Part shown: positions 19,311 through 29,671 of the stretch, piece after piece
Layout of the letters: every line of letters starts with the position of its first letter
How positions within the stretch are numbered: the stretch's first letter is position 1
NCBI RefSeq assembly: GCF_000377005.1
Contig: NZ_AQYB01000031.1
Span: 62,001-126,000 of the forward strand
DNA length: 64,000 bases
From: Streptococcus minor DSM 17118
GTDB lineage: Bacteria; Bacillota; Bacilli; Lactobacillales; Streptococcaceae
Direction of reading: 5' to 3'
Position numbers and translations under genes: made by a program
The notes under the pieces: model-generated
Databases searched by the model: none
Told to the model about the DNA's origin: nothing
Seen by the model: only the letters and a program-made list of their open reading frames with translations

Positions 19311-20177
19311 ATGGCTTTGTTTTCGAGAAAGGATAAATATATCCGTATCAATCCTAATCGATCAACGGTTCAAGCGACACCTCAAACAAAGCCTGAGGTG
19401 CCAGATGAGCTGTTTGATAAGTGTCCTGGGTGTAAGAAAACCATTTACCAAAAGGATTTAGGGTTGGAAAAAACCTGTCCCAATTGTTCTTATAATTTTC
19501 GAATTTCTGCCAAGGATCGCTTGGCTCTCTTAGTAGATGAAGGGTCCTTTGAGGAATGTTTTATAGGTATTGAGACGGCCAACCCATTGCATTTTCCAGG
19601 ATATATGGAGAAATTAGCTGAAACCAGAGAAAAAACTGGTCTAGACGAGGCGGTGATGACAGGTTTGGCTGAGATTGGTGGACAGAAAATTGCTCTTGGT
19701 ATCATGGACTCTAACTTTATCATGGCTTCCATGGGAACTGTGGTGGGTGAAAAAATAACCCGCCTCTTTGAGTTGGCTATTGAACGCTCGTTACCTGTTG
19801 TCCTTTTTACGGCCTCTGGTGGTGCACGCATGCAGGAAGGTATTATGAGCCTCATGCAGATGGCTAAGATTTCTGCGGCTGTTCAGCGTCATTCGAAGGC
19901 AGGACTGTTTTATCTGACGGTTTTAACTGATCCGACAACAGGTGGTGTAACTGCTTCTTTTGCTATGGAGGGAGATATTATCCTAGCAGAGCCTCAGACT
20001 TTAGTTGGGTTTGCTGGTCGTCGTGTCATAGAGAGTACAGTACGTGAGACGCTACCAGCTGATTTCCAGAAGGCAGAATTTTTGTTAGAACATGGCTTTG
20101 TCGATAAAATTGTCAAGCGTCAAGACTTGCGTGAGACCATTGGGACATTGGTCAGTTTACATGGAGGTAGCCTATGA
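19311..20177 (+). CDS. accD: Acetyl-CoA carboxylase carboxyltransferase subunit beta
   Basis: With AccA it transfers the carboxyl group from biotin to acetyl-CoA, giving malonyl-CoA. The 288-residue protein has an N-terminal four-Cys zinc ribbon ([22 protein letters not shown] region) and a crotonase-fold carboxyltransferase domain with [10 protein letters not shown] and [12 protein letters not shown]. It overlaps accA by 4 bp, keeping the two subunits in equal supply. Confidence 0.97.
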   Translation: MALFSRKDKYIRINPNRSTVQATPQTKPEVPDELFDKCPGCKKTIYQKDLGLEKTCPNCSYNFRISAKDRLALLVDEGSFEECFIGIETANPLHFPGYMEKLAETREKTGLDEAVMTGLAEIGGQKIALGIMDSNFIMASMGTVVGEKITRLFELAIERSLPVVLFTASGGARMQEGIMSLMQMAKISAAVQRHSKAGLFYLTVLTDPTTGGVTASFAMEGDIILAEPQTLVGFAGRRVIESTVRETLPADFQKAEFLLEHGFVDKIVKRQDLRETIGTLVSLHGGSL

Positions 20178-20944
20178 GCGAAATTGGAAGGATTATCAAG
20201 CAGGCGCGTGACCAAGCTCGCTTGACAGCTCTGGACTTTGCCAAAGGTATCTTTGAGGATTTTATCGAGTTGCATGGTGATCGAAATTTTCGTGATGATG
20301 GCGCTGTGATTGGAGGCATTGGTCGCCTGGGTCATCAAGCGGTTACTGTCATCGGTATTCAAAAAGGTAAAAATCTTCAAGATAATCTCAATCGTAACTT
20401 TGGTCAGCCACATCCAGAGGGTTATCGTAAGGCGCTTCGCCTTATGAAACAGGCTGAAAAATTTGGTCGCCCAGTCGTTACCTTTATCAATACAGCTGGA
20501 GCCTATCCAGGTTTAGGAGCTGAGGAAAGAGGCCAAGGAGAAGCCATCGCCCGCAACCTGTTGGAAATGAGTGACCTCAAGGTGCCAATTATAGCCATCA
20601 TCATTGGTGAGGGTGGTTCTGGTGGAGCCTTGGCTCTAGCTGTGGCGGATAAGGTTTGGATGCTGGAAAATTCTATGTACGCTGTTTTAAGTCCAGAAGG
20701 CTTTGCCTCTATTCTCTGGAAAGATGGAAGCCGGGCCATGGAGGCGGCTGAACTCATGAAAATCACATCTTTTGAGCTCTTGAAAATGGGTGTGGTAGAC
20801 AATGTGATTCCTGAGCGTGGCTATTTTGCAGCTGAACTCATGAACCAGATAAAGATTGAGCTCATTCGCGAACTTGGAGAGCTTCAGCAGAAGCCTTTAG
20901 AAGACTTGTTAGAACAGCGCTATCAGCGCTTTAGGAAATACTAG
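20174..20944 (+). CDS. accA: Acetyl-CoA carboxylase carboxyltransferase subunit alpha
   Basis: This is the partner of AccD in the heterotetrameric carboxyltransferase. The 256-residue protein shows [34 protein letters not shown] and [15 protein letters not shown], the oxyanion and acyl-CoA binding parts of the fold. It is the short streptococcal form, lacking the longer N-terminal extension of proteobacterial AccA. It is the last gene of the FabT-controlled cluster. Confidence 0.97.
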   Translation: MSEIGRIIKQARDQARLTALDFAKGIFEDFIELHGDRNFRDDGAVIGGIGRLGHQAVTVIGIQKGKNLQDNLNRNFGQPHPEGYRKALRLMKQAEKFGRPVVTFINTAGAYPGLGAEERGQGEAIARNLLEMSDLKVPIIAIIIGEGGSGGALALAVADKVWMLENSMYAVLSPEGFASILWKDGSRAMEAAELMKITSFELLKMGVVDNVIPERGYFAAELMNQIKIELIRELGELQQKPLEDLLEQRYQRFRKY

Positions 20945-20963
20945 GGAGAACCTAGTATTTTTT
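20937..20963 (+). [10 protein letters not shown]. [10 protein letters not shown] of the fab-acc cluster
   Basis: A 9-bp stem (20937-20945 with 20951-20959) overlaps the accA stop and ends in six T. Confidence 0.85.
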
Positions 20964-21131
20964 GTATGAGAGTAGAAAAAAGATAGTAAGAAAATAGACG
21001 ATGGTATGAAAGAAGTTGAAGATTGTGTGGTCGGTGGTTGATTTACTATTTCTATTTTCTTTGCCAACTATCCTTATTGTCAGTCACTTACTATAAAGTG
21101 GAATTGTGACAATCGTTCATTATTCTATTGC

Positions 21132-21160
21132 TTGACGAGGGGAGATTATCATTATATACT
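21132..21160 (+). promoter_or_regulatory. Promoter of the ldcB-like gene
   Basis: TTGACG (21132-21137) and TATACT (21155-21160) with a 17-bp spacer. Confidence 0.7.
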
Positions 21161-21218
21161 GGAGGCAATAGTGAGTGTTATAATATAAATAATTGAAAAT
21201 AAATAGTAGGTAAGAAAA

Positions 21219-21959
21219 ATGAAAAAAACATCTACAGTTTTGTTGTTGTGTCTTGCTATGGTTTCCTTGAACGCATGTGGTTCAAAAAAGCAAACGACAG
21301 CCTCTTCTGAGAAGAAAGAGAGGGTAACGACTACCAATATAACCACTGACTCCACCACTGAAAACAAGAAAGCTAGAACAACTGAAGTTGCTAGCAGTAT
21401 TGAAGAAACCGTAGCTCATTTCAATGGTAACTACTATAGTGTTCAGGGGAAGTATGGTGAGGTTGTGATTGTGAATAAAAAACATCCTCTCTCAGCATCT
21501 TATGCTCCAGGAGAAAATCCAGAAGCCCAGGCAGCTTTTTGGCGTCTACATGCAGATATGCAGGCAAATGGTTTTGCTCTTAGCAATCACTACAGTGGAT
21601 TTAGAAGTTATGAAACACAGGCTAGTCTTTATGATAGCTATGTTGCAAGAGATGGTCAGGGCAATGCGGATCGCTATTCAGCTAGGCCAGGCTATAGCGA
21701 GCACCAGACGGGACTAGCTTTTGATTTGATGGATGCATCAGGAAATCTTTTACAGGAGCCTAATGCAGTCAATTGGCTGGCTCAACATGCTCATGAGTAT
21801 GGTTTTATCGTGCGCTATATTGAAGGAAAAGAGGCTGTAACAGGCTACATGCCAGAAACCTGGCATATCCGCTATATTGGACCGGAAGCAACAGATATTT
21901 ACAAATCAGGTTTGACATTGGAAGAGTATTTTGGTATCGATGGTGGAGGTTACGAGTAG
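21219..21959 (+). CDS. LdcB/VanY-type peptidoglycan carboxypeptidase lipoprotein
   Basis: A surface-anchored peptidase that trims the last D-alanine from wall peptides. The 246-residue precursor has a lipoprotein signal (MKKTSTVLLLCLAMVSLNAC, Cys20 as lipid site), a Ser/Thr/Lys-rich linker, and a VanY (M15B) domain. Zinc ligands are visible in SEHQTGLAFD and ETWHIRYIG, and GFRSYETQ precedes them. In pneumococcus the close relative DacB/LdcB is an L,D-carboxypeptidase acting on tetrapeptides, so L,D activity is more likely than D,D. It has its own promoter and no operon partner. Confidence 0.85.
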   Translation: MKKTSTVLLLCLAMVSLNACGSKKQTTASSEKKERVTTTNITTDSTTENKKARTTEVASSIEETVAHFNGNYYSVQGKYGEVVIVNKKHPLSASYAPGENPEAQAAFWRLHADMQANGFALSNHYSGFRSYETQASLYDSYVARDGQGNADRYSARPGYSEHQTGLAFDLMDASGNLLQEPNAVNWLAQHAHEYGFIVRYIEGKEAVTGYMPETWHIRYIGPEATDIYKSGLTLEEYFGIDGGGYE

Positions 21960-22156
21960 AGCATAAAGGGTTAACTAGCTTGAATTGTTCTCTATAGGAG
22001 TATGGGTGAAGTATGGCCCCAAAATGGATATATACATACTCTTTCATCAAAAAAGTGGCAGTGTCAAGTGACATTGTAAGCTCTAGATTCTTTCATTTCC
22101 TACTTTAAACTCTCACTACGTCTCACATGTAGTGGTTAACGAAAACTTTATCTGAA

Positions 22157-22219
22157 AATAAAAAAGCGAACAGTCATTAGTTGTCGGCGTATCGGACTTC
22201 TAATTTGTTCGCTTTTTTT
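22157..22219. [10 protein letters not shown]. [10 protein letters not shown] between the ldcB-like gene and serS
   Basis: The inverted repeat 22166-22172 with 22206-22212, extended by A and T tracts to about 13 bp, has a 33-base loop. It can stop transcripts from either side. Bases 21960-22156 hold no gene, only two weak hairpins. Confidence 0.7.
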
Positions 22220-22258
22220 GTGATTTAGAATTTCTAAAGCAATTTTCTGTTTCTTCTT

Positions 22259-23551
<1,293 letters not shown>

Positions 23552-23555
23552 TTAT

Positions 23556-23735
23556 AAAAAAACACACACATGGAAACTGCTGGAGCGATGGGTACCGCGG
23601 TTCCATCCAGCTTCACATGTGTGCACTTCATCTGTATTTAATTGTATTCACGGTAGAATTTCAAAAATGACTCCTATCTGCTCACAGCAACCGCAGACTT
23701 TCTGGAAGAAGTGAATTTTCTACTTATCCGTTACA
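23556..23735 (-). promoter_or_regulatory. T-box leader of serS
   Basis: Read on the minus strand, stem I closes GTAGAA near 23722 to TTCTAC near 23650. The conserved T-box TGGAACCGCGGTACC is at 23605-23591. The [14 protein letters not shown] pairs 23623-23616 with 23572-23565 and ends in seven U (23562-23556). Codon TCA in the 3' side of the stem I loop is a possible serine specifier, not proven. Without charged tRNA the [14 protein letters not shown] forms and serS is read. Confidence 0.92.
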
Positions 23736-23738
23736 CTT

Positions 23739-23767
23739 ATTATACATAAAAATGACAAGAATGTAAA
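23739..23767 (-). promoter_or_regulatory. serS promoter
   Basis: On the minus strand TTTACA (23767-23762) and TATAAT (23744-23739) with 17-bp spacing. Confidence 0.75.
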
Positions 23768-23828
23768 ATGAATGTTAAGAGTTTTTTACTAGGCTTTGTT
23801 ATACTTCTACCTATGGTACAATAGTTTC

Positions 23829-24875
23829 ATGTTAAAAAATGAGAAAAAGACTTACTTCTATAATTTGGACTTATTGAGAATAGTGTCCATGTTCATGATT
23901 GTCTTGACCCATATCTTGGGAAAGGGTGGCTTGCGTGATGCAGTGGAAGGCAGAGAAGATACCTATTTTTTCATTGTTTGGTTCATGCAGATATTGGCCT
24001 ATGTAGCGGTGAATTGCTACGGTCTCATCAGTGGTTATATTGGAGTTGATTCGGATTACAAACTATCAAAAATTGCCTCTCTCTGGTTACAGGTGTTCTT
24101 TTATACACTTGTCATCACGGGTTGCTTTGCTCTTTTTGGTTATCAGCTGGATGCACAAGATTGGTTGGGAGCTTTTTTTCCAGTTGTAACGAGTCAATAT
24201 TGGTATGTGACAGCTTATTTTGGACTTTTGGTCTTCAAACCCTTGCTGGATAAGGGGCTTTACTCCCTATCGGATAAACAGTTAGGTCAGCTTGCTGTAG
24301 CCATCTTTTTGATTTTCTCTCTAGTGCCTGCCCTTTTCAATAATAAGGTTTTGGAGTACTCTTTGTCTAAAGGATTTGGGATGACTTGGCTTATTATTCT
24401 CTATATTTGGGGAGGTTATCTAAGACGCCTGAAATTGGAAAAAATAAAAACGGGATTCCTTTTGCTCATCTATTTCGTGTCTTCTCTCATTACTTTTCTG
24501 GGGATGAATGAGATTGGGAAAATTTGGTTTTGGTACCCATCTCCTAGCTTGGTCCTTTCTTCCTTAGCTATTTTTATTCTCTTTGCTAAATGGAAATTAT
24601 CATCCCAAGGCAAGTTGATTCCCTTGGTCATCTATCTAGCACCTGCCAGCTTTGGGGTTTACCTGATTCACTTGCATCCCCTGATTGAAAAGTATTTGCT
24701 GGTTGATCGGTTCATTACCTTGCTACATCTCGAAGAATGGCTCCTTCCTCTCGCTCTTTTCTTCTTGTCGTTTATCATCTATTTGGTATCGAGTATGTTA
24801 GAGAAGATGCGCTTATCTCTCTTTCGAAAACTCAAATTGCGAGACAAACTATCCTTTCTGGACAATTATCTGTGA
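23829..24875 (+). CDS. Acyltransferase family 3 membrane protein
   Basis: A 348-residue polytopic protein of the acyltransferase 3 family, whose members O-acetylate or otherwise acylate wall sugars, capsule or teichoic acids. The signature DLLRIVSMFMIVLTHI near the N-terminus carries the expected Arg and His, and about ten hydrophobic helices follow. No capsule or polysaccharide genes flank it, so the substrate is unknown. The -10 (TGG-TACAAT at 23817-23822) ends so close to the ATG that the mRNA would be leaderless. A TTG 33 bases upstream would lie before the predicted transcription start and is rejected. Confidence 0.85.
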   Translation: MLKNEKKTYFYNLDLLRIVSMFMIVLTHILGKGGLRDAVEGREDTYFFIVWFMQILAYVAVNCYGLISGYIGVDSDYKLSKIASLWLQVFFYTLVITGCFALFGYQLDAQDWLGAFFPVVTSQYWYVTAYFGLLVFKPLLDKGLYSLSDKQLGQLAVAIFLIFSLVPALFNNKVLEYSLSKGFGMTWLIILYIWGGYLRRLKLEKIKTGFLLLIYFVSSLITFLGMNEIGKIWFWYPSPSLVLSSLAIFILFAKWKLSSQGKLIPLVIYLAPASFGVYLIHLHPLIEKYLLVDRFITLLHLEEWLLPLALFFLSFIIYLVSSMLEKMRLSLFRKLKLRDKLSFLDNYL

Positions 24876-24878
24876 TAT

Positions 24879-24920
24879 AAAAAATACAGACACAATAGTT
24901 GCATGTGCCTGTATTTTTTA
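24879..24920. [10 protein letters not shown]. Bid[27 protein letters not shown] acyltransferase gene and manO
   Basis: An 11-bp stem (24879-24889 with 24909-24919), A-rich on one side and T-rich on the other, extended by a CAC/GTG inner pairing. Confidence 0.85.
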
Positions 24921-25280
24921 TTTTGTTCGTTTCAGTTTTCCTAAGATGGTTTGGATCAAGGTAGGGAGGCGGACGATTTTTTCATTGCCTAGGTAGGTTC
25001 GTGCGATTTTTAAAATTTTACCTGTGTCTTTGGAGGCAAAGAGGAATTTTCCTTGGTCTGTGAAGATTTCAAAATGACGGCTAACCCTGTTTCGGCTAAC
25101 ATTTGCTCCAATAGATTGGATAGAAGTCCAAGGGATTTGAATAAAGAGCTCTACATTGACATCAGGATAAAACTCAATTGCCCTATCTCCGACTAAAAAT
25201 TTCCCCACCTTACCACCAATTCCCATATAGGAAACACCGGTTGTTTGGAAGTCAATTGACTTGTTTAATGATTGTGCCAT
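24918..25280 (-). CDS. manO: DUF956 protein, ManO-like regulator of the mannose PTS
   Basis: A 120-residue DUF956 protein. Genes of this family almost always follow manLMN, and ManO has been proposed to modulate expression of that PTS in lactic acid bacteria. Visible features are a compact mostly beta protein (VSYMGIGGKVGKFLVGDRAIEFYP, IPWTSIQSIGANVS) and a basic C-terminus; there is no obvious DNA-binding domain. It lies downstream of manN, separated by a hairpin, on the same strand. Function is inferred from context. Confidence 0.75.
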   Translation of the reverse strand: MAQSLNKSIDFQTTGVSYMGIGGKVGKFLVGDRAIEFYPDVNVELFIQIPWTSIQSIGANVSRNRVSRHFEIFTDQGKFLFASKDTGKILKIARTYLGNEKIVRLPTLIQTILGKLKRTK

Positions 25281-25327
25281 ATGAACTCGCTTTTCTTTTT
25301 TGTATTACTTGTATTATATCATATTCA

Positions 25328-25353
25328 AAAGAGTTTCCCGAAGGAAACTCTTT
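25328..25353 (-). [10 protein letters not shown]. Hairpin between manN and manO
   Basis: An 11-bp perfect stem (25328-25338 with 25343-25353), with only a short U tract on the minus strand. Probably a leaky [10 protein letters not shown]. Confidence 0.65.
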
Positions 25354-25357
25354 ATTA

Positions 25358-26269
25358 TTACATAATACCAAACAAGCGAGCGATGATACCTACAGCAAAC
25401 AATCCGATGATAATAGTGATTGGAGAAACTTTTTTCTTAAGCAACCACATGCAAAGGAAAGTAAGCGCAAGTCCCATCAAGCCTGGGATTAGTGAGTTTA
25501 ACTGACCTTGGAGAGTTTGACCTTGTACTTGATCCAAACTCATCCCGCTGAGTGCTTGGCCAAGGATACCCTTTAATTCAGGTCCTGTTACAGCACCCTC
25601 TGGGAAAGTTACGAAGGCCCCTTCTGATAATTGTTTAGCAGGAAGATCAATTGTAAAGTTGATTGATACCCAACGCTGAACTAGGACAGCCAGGATGAAC
25701 ATACCGAGGATAGAAGCACCTTTTGTGATGTCTTTTAAGATACCGCCTGACATGTCTTTGGTGATTTCAGAACCTGCCTTATAACCAAACTCTTGTGTGT
25801 ACCACAAGAAGGCCATGCGGATAATGTTCCAACCAAAGAAGAAGAGGAGTGGTCCGACAAGGTTTCCAGATGTTGCAAGAGAAGTACCTAGGGCACCAAG
25901 GATAGGACGTACTGTAAACCAGAAGACTGGGTCACCGATACCAGCCAAAGGTCCCATCATACCGATTTTTACACCTTGGATAGCGGCATCATCGATTTCT
26001 GTACCGTTGGCTTTTTCTTCTTCAAGGGCAAGGGTTACCCCGATGATTGGAGCAGCCACGTATGGGTGAGTGTTGAAGAACTCCAAGTGACGCTCAAGGG
26101 CAGCAGCTTGGTCTTCTTTCTTGGTGTAAAGTTTTTTGATTGCAGGGATAAGAGCATATGCCCAACCTAAGTTTTGCATCCGCTCATAGTTCCATGAACC
26201 TTGCAAGAATTGTGAACGCCACCAAACTTTTTGGCGATCTGCTTTTGAAAGTGTTAATTTTTCAGTCAT
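25358..26269 (-). CDS. manN: Mannose-family PTS component IID
   Basis: IID is one of the two membrane subunits of the glucose/mannose PTS. The 303-residue protein begins with cytoplasmic SKADRQKVWWRSQFLQGSWNYERMQ, typical of IID, and has a hydrophobic C-terminal half. It forms the permease with ManM, 14 bp upstream. This ManM-ManN pair is the known receptor of class IIa bacteriocins in related genera. It is the last of the three PTS genes. Confidence 0.96.
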   Translation of the reverse strand: MTEKLTLSKADRQKVWWRSQFLQGSWNYERMQNLGWAYALIPAIKKLYTKKEDQAAALERHLEFFNTHPYVAAPIIGVTLALEEEKANGTEIDDAAIQGVKIGMMGPLAGIGDPVFWFTVRPILGALGTSLATSGNLVGPLLFFFGWNIIRMAFLWYTQEFGYKAGSEITKDMSGGILKDITKGASILGMFILAVLVQRWVSINFTIDLPAKQLSEGAFVTFPEGAVTGPELKGILGQALSGMSLDQVQGQTLQGQLNSLIPGLMGLALTFLCMWLLKKKVSPITIIIGLFAVGIIARLFGIM

Positions 26270-26283
26270 GAGTGGGCTCCTTC

Positions 26284-27096
26284 CTAGTAGTCTTCAAGAA
26301 TGTCGCCGATTGGGTCATTAGAACCTGCAGCAGCTCCACCACCGTTTCCACCTTGTTTTGAAAGGTTGAGGTAGATGAAGGCAATTGCTACACCAATTGT
26401 ACCAAGGGCGATTAGGGTAAGGTCGCTAAGAGCTGCAAATGTGAAACCAAGTGCGAAGAATGGCCAAACTTCACGAGTTGCCATCATGTTGATAACCATT
26501 GCGTAACCAACCGCAACGACCATACCACCACCGACAGCCATACCACCTGATAACCAATCTGGCATAGATTCAAGTACATTTTGTACAGCTTCAGCAGGGA
26601 TTGCAAGAAGAAGAGCAGCAGGAACTGCGATACGAAGACCTTGAAGAACAAGGGCAAACAAGTGAGCGCGTTCAACAGCAGTGAAGTTACCATCTTTTGC
26701 AGCTTTATCAGCAGTGTGGACCAAACCAACTGAGATTGTACGAACAATCATAGTAAGGAAGAGACCTGCAACAGCAAGAGGGATAGCAGCAGCAGTTGCT
26801 ACGTTGATACCAACATTGGTAAAGTCGCCACCTTTGATAAAGATGATAGCAGCAGCTACAGAAGCAAGGGCTGCATCAGGAGCAACGGCTGCACCGATGT
26901 TTGCCCAACCAAGAGCAAGCATTTGAAGTGCACCACCAAGCATAACGCCGGCAGTTAAGTTACCAGTTACGAGACCGATTAAGGTACAAGCAACGATTGG
27001 TTGATGAAATTGGAATTGGTCGAGGATACCTTCCATACCAGCTAAGAAGGCAACGATAACAACCAAGACCGCAGAAATAATTGAAATATCTGACAT
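26284..27096 (-). CDS. manM: Mannose-family PTS component IIC
   Basis: The 270-residue sugar-translocating membrane protein has many hydrophobic helices and the family regions GMEGILDQFQFHQPIVACTLIGLVTG and NIGAAVAPDAALASV. The C-terminal tail is Gly-rich (GGNGGGAAAG). It lies 31 bp after manL and 14 bp before manN. Substrates in streptococci are glucose, mannose, glucosamine and others. Confidence 0.96.
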   Translation of the reverse strand: MSDISIISAVLVVIVAFLAGMEGILDQFQFHQPIVACTLIGLVTGNLTAGVMLGGALQMLALGWANIGAAVAPDAALASVAAAIIFIKGGDFTNVGINVATAAAIPLAVAGLFLTMIVRTISVGLVHTADKAAKDGNFTAVERAHLFALVLQGLRIAVPAALLLAIPAEAVQNVLESMPDWLSGGMAVGGGMVVAVGYAMVINMMATREVWPFFALGFTFAALSDLTLIALGTIGVAIAFIYLNLSKQGGNGGGAAAGSNDPIGDILEDY

Positions 27097-27127
27097 GTTG
27101 AAATCCTTTCTATTTATAAAGACGATT

Positions 27128-28120
27128 CTATTGAACGTTGGCTTTTTTAATTAGTTCAAACAAGTCTTTCTTTGAATCGTTTGGAACTTTGCGAACATCG
27201 AATTGTACGCCAAGATCACGTAATTTTTCAAAGGTTGCAACGTCATCTTTGTCCATTGACAATACGTTGTTGACCATGGTTTTACCAGTTGAGTGAGCCA
27301 TTGAACCAACGTTTAGTTCCTTAATCTCAACTCCACCTTCAATCGCTTCAAGAGCTTCTTGAGGTGTTTCAAAGAGAATCAAGGCATGGGTATTGCCAAA
27401 GCGAGGGTCTTTTGAAACCTCAATCAATTTCTTAATTGGGACCACGTTCGCTTTTACATTACCAGGCGCAGCTTGTTTAATAAGTTGCTTACGCAAATCG
27501 TCTTGAGCTACTGTATCTGAAGCAACGATGATACGGTCTGCTTTAGAAGCAGGAGTCCAACCTGTGGCAACTTGACCATGCAAGAGGCGGGTATCGATAC
27601 GAGCCAAGTTAATTTTCAACTTGCCATCACCGATGACAGTCCCTGGAGGGATAGCACCTGTTGGTGCAGCAGGTGTAGCAGCGGTAGCAGGAGTTGCTTC
27701 TGCTGGTTGAAGTTCTTCAGGGAGAACTTTTACACCGTCCTTGGCTTCCTTGATGATATTTGCCGCTACTTCTTCCACGCCAGCAGTAGCATTGATCATG
27801 CGCTCTGTGTAGGCTTGGATTAGCATGGGCAGGTTGAGGCCAGTGATGATAGCAAATTTGCGGTCTGGGTTTTCACCAGCTACGCGGCTTGCTTGGTTAA
27901 AGGGAGACCCACTCCAAAGGTCTGCCAAGACCAAAACTTCATCATTGGCATCGAATGTGTCAACGGCTGCATTGATTTTAGCATATAAATCATCTGGACC
28001 TTCGCTTGGCATAAAAGTAACAACTTGTACTTTTTCTTGTTCGCCAAAAATCATTTGTCCAGACTGATGAATGCCAGCTGCAAATTCACCATGACTTGCA
28101 ATAATGATTCCAATACTCAT
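27128..28120 (-). CDS. manL: Mannose-family PTS component IIAB
   Basis: A cytoplasmic phosphocarrier that passes phosphate from HPr to the incoming sugar. The 330-residue fusion has a IIA domain (phospho-His10 in ASHGEF), an Ala/Pro/Thr linker around residues 140-160, and a IIB domain with His181 in [15 protein letters not shown]. It is the first gene of manLMN, with the RBS aggagg. The promoter (TTGACA-17-TATAAT) contains a cre-like sequence. In streptococci ManL also takes part in CcpA-independent catabolite control. Confidence 0.97.
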   Translation of the reverse strand: MSIGIIIASHGEFAAGIHQSGQMIFGEQEKVQVVTFMPSEGPDDLYAKINAAVDTFDANDEVLVLADLWSGSPFNQASRVAGENPDRKFAIITGLNLPMLIQAYTERMINATAGVEEVAANIIKEAKDGVKVLPEELQPAEATPATAATPAAPTGAIPPGTVIGDGKLKINLARIDTRLLHGQVATGWTPASKADRIIVASDTVAQDDLRKQLIKQAAPGNVKANVVPIKKLIEVSKDPRFGNTHALILFETPQEALEAIEGGVEIKELNVGSMAHSTGKTMVNNVLSMDKDDVATFEKLRDLGVQFDVRKVPNDSKKDLFELIKKANVQ

Positions 28121-28189
28121 TATTGTACCTCCTAAAATTTATCTAGTCATCTCCAGGCATATATATTTGAGCCCGTTGATTACTCTCCA

Positions 28190-28218
28190 ATTATAAACCG
28201 CTTTCAGTTCTTTGTCAA
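28190..28218 (-). promoter_or_regulatory. manL promoter with cre-like site
   Basis: On the minus strand TTGACA (28218-28213) and TATAAT (28195-28190) are 17 bp apart. TGAAAGCGGTTTAT (28206-28193), resembling a CcpA cre site but with two 3' mismatches, covers the spacer and -10. Confidence 0.7.
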
Positions 28219-28258
28219 GTCCTTCCTGTGACAACTGATACTAAAAGCCCTTATTTTT

Positions 28259-28315
28259 TGTAAATTTCAAGTAAAGTTTCAGGTTTGTTTAAGTTTTTTG
28301 TAGGGTTCGTTTAAG
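28259..28315 (+). promoter_or_regulatory. Possible response-regulator sites before the beta-helix lipoprotein gene
   Basis: TGTAAA-N5-AGTAAA (28259-28275) resembles a WalR/VicR box with one mismatch. GTTTAAG occurs twice in the same direction, 22 bp apart (28287 and 28309). No clear -35/-10 pair was found. Confidence 0.3.
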
Positions 28316-28396
28316 GATAGGTGGGTAGACTAGGGCTATCTTTAAATATGAAAGGATGAAGGCAAAAGCAACTTGATTTTGCCTCGGTGAAGTGAT

Positions 28397-29632
28397 ATGG
28401 CATATCCAAGAAAGAAATATTTCAAAGGTTTCAAAAAAACAGGAGTCAGTCTCCTTCTTTTGACCAGCTTGGCCTTGGCTGCCTGCGGGCAAGTCAGCCA
28501 GTCTTCGATGAATCCAAGCTCCTCAGTTAATAATCTATTTGCTACAGGAGATAATGTTACACAGGGTTTAGCGACTGACTATTTTTCTGCTAGCGACTAC
28601 GACGCCAGTTATGATGTAGATACGGCTTCTGTCATCAATTTATCTGGTTCGACAGCTACTGTTTCAGGTGAAGGTGTCAGCCTATCTGGCTCAGTCGTAA
28701 CAATTTCAGCAAGTGGGACTTATATCATTTCTGGTACTTCTGAGAAGGTCCAGATTGTGGTCAAGGCAGCGGCTTCTGATAAGGTTCGGTTGGTTCTAGA
28801 TGGTGCGCACATGACAGGTGATAATGCAGCAATCACTGTTCAAGAAGCAGACACAGTGACCATTACTTTAGCAGAGGGTTCACAGAATAGCATTTCAGAT
28901 TCGTCTTTAAATAGTAATGATGAGGAAGATGCAGCTATTTTCTCAAAGAGTAATCTGGTCTTTAATGGTACAGGTAGTTTGAGCGTACAAGGTCAATATC
29001 ATCATGCTATTGAATCCAAAGCTGCTTTGCGGATTACTGGAGGGGATTATCATATCGAATCTGTTGGAGATGGACTAAAGTCTACGGATGCTCTCAATAT
29101 CACAGGAGCTAGTCTTACTATCACTGCAGGAGAAGATGCAGTTCAAGCAGACAATGATGAGGACAGTACCCTAGGGAATCTCTATATCTCAGATGCTCAT
29201 CTGAGTATCTCAGCTGGAGATGATGGCATTCATGCTTCCAATGCTACCGTTATTGATAGTGGTAACATCCAGGTGACTAGTAGCACGGAAGCGATAGAAG
29301 GAACCAGTGTGACCATCAATGGTGGTAGTCTGAATCTCTACGCGATAGATGATGGTATCAATGCTTCTAGCGATGTGACTGGAGCAACTATCTTCATCAA
29401 AATCACAGGTGGAGACATCAAATTAGAAGTAGGTCAGGGGGATACGGATGCACTGGATTCCAATGGGGACTTGATTGTGTCTGGGGGTAGTTTAGACATC
29501 ACCGCCCAATTTGCATTCGACTTTGATGGGGTAGCAGAGTATTCAGGAGGTAGTATAGTGGTAAATGGTAAAGCTGTTACAGACATCACTAATAGCATGA
29601 TGATGGGTAACGGTGGTCGACTGGGTCAGTAG
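28397..29632 (+). CDS. Surface lipoprotein with Cthe_2159-type beta-helix carbohydrate-binding domain
   Basis: A 411-residue exported lipoprotein. The signal peptide (basic KKYFKGFKKTG, hydrophobic SLLLLTSL, lipobox LAAC) is followed by a Ser/Asn-rich linker. Repeated short beta-strand units then predominate, such as ALRITGGDYHIES, ALNITGASLTITAGEDA and VTINGGSLNLYAIDDG. This Gly-Gly/Asp-Gly ladder is typical of the right-handed parallel beta-helix family that includes the polygalacturonate-binding Cthe_2159 (DUF4353). The ligand here is unknown. It is divergent from manL and monocistronic. Confidence 0.75.
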   Translation: MAYPRKKYFKGFKKTGVSLLLLTSLALAACGQVSQSSMNPSSSVNNLFATGDNVTQGLATDYFSASDYDASYDVDTASVINLSGSTATVSGEGVSLSGSVVTISASGTYIISGTSEKVQIVVKAAASDKVRLVLDGAHMTGDNAAITVQEADTVTITLAEGSQNSISDSSLNSNDEEDAAIFSKSNLVFNGTGSLSVQGQYHHAIESKAALRITGGDYHIESVGDGLKSTDALNITGASLTITAGEDAVQADNDEDSTLGNLYISDAHLSISAGDDGIHASNATVIDSGNIQVTSSTEAIEGTSVTINGGSLNLYAIDDGINASSDVTGATIFIKITGGDIKLEVGQGDTDALDSNGDLIVSGGSLDITAQFAFDFDGVAEYSGGSIVVNGKAVTDITNSMMMGNGGRLGQ

Positions 29633-29637
29633 TATTC

Positions 29638-29665
29638 AAAAAAAGCAGGCAAGCCTGCTTTTTTG
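29638..29665. [10 protein letters not shown]. Bid[25 protein letters not shown] the lipoprotein gene
   Basis: A 12-bp perfect stem (29638-29649 with about 29653-29664) bounded by A and T runs between converging genes. Confidence 0.9.
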
Positions 29666-29671
29666 TTTATT

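Noticed and set aside
22009..22140. Small RNA between the ldcB-like gene and serS
   Set aside because: Two short hairpins (TGTCA/TGACA and CACTAC/GTAGTG) occur, but there is no promoter or dedicated [10 protein letters not shown].
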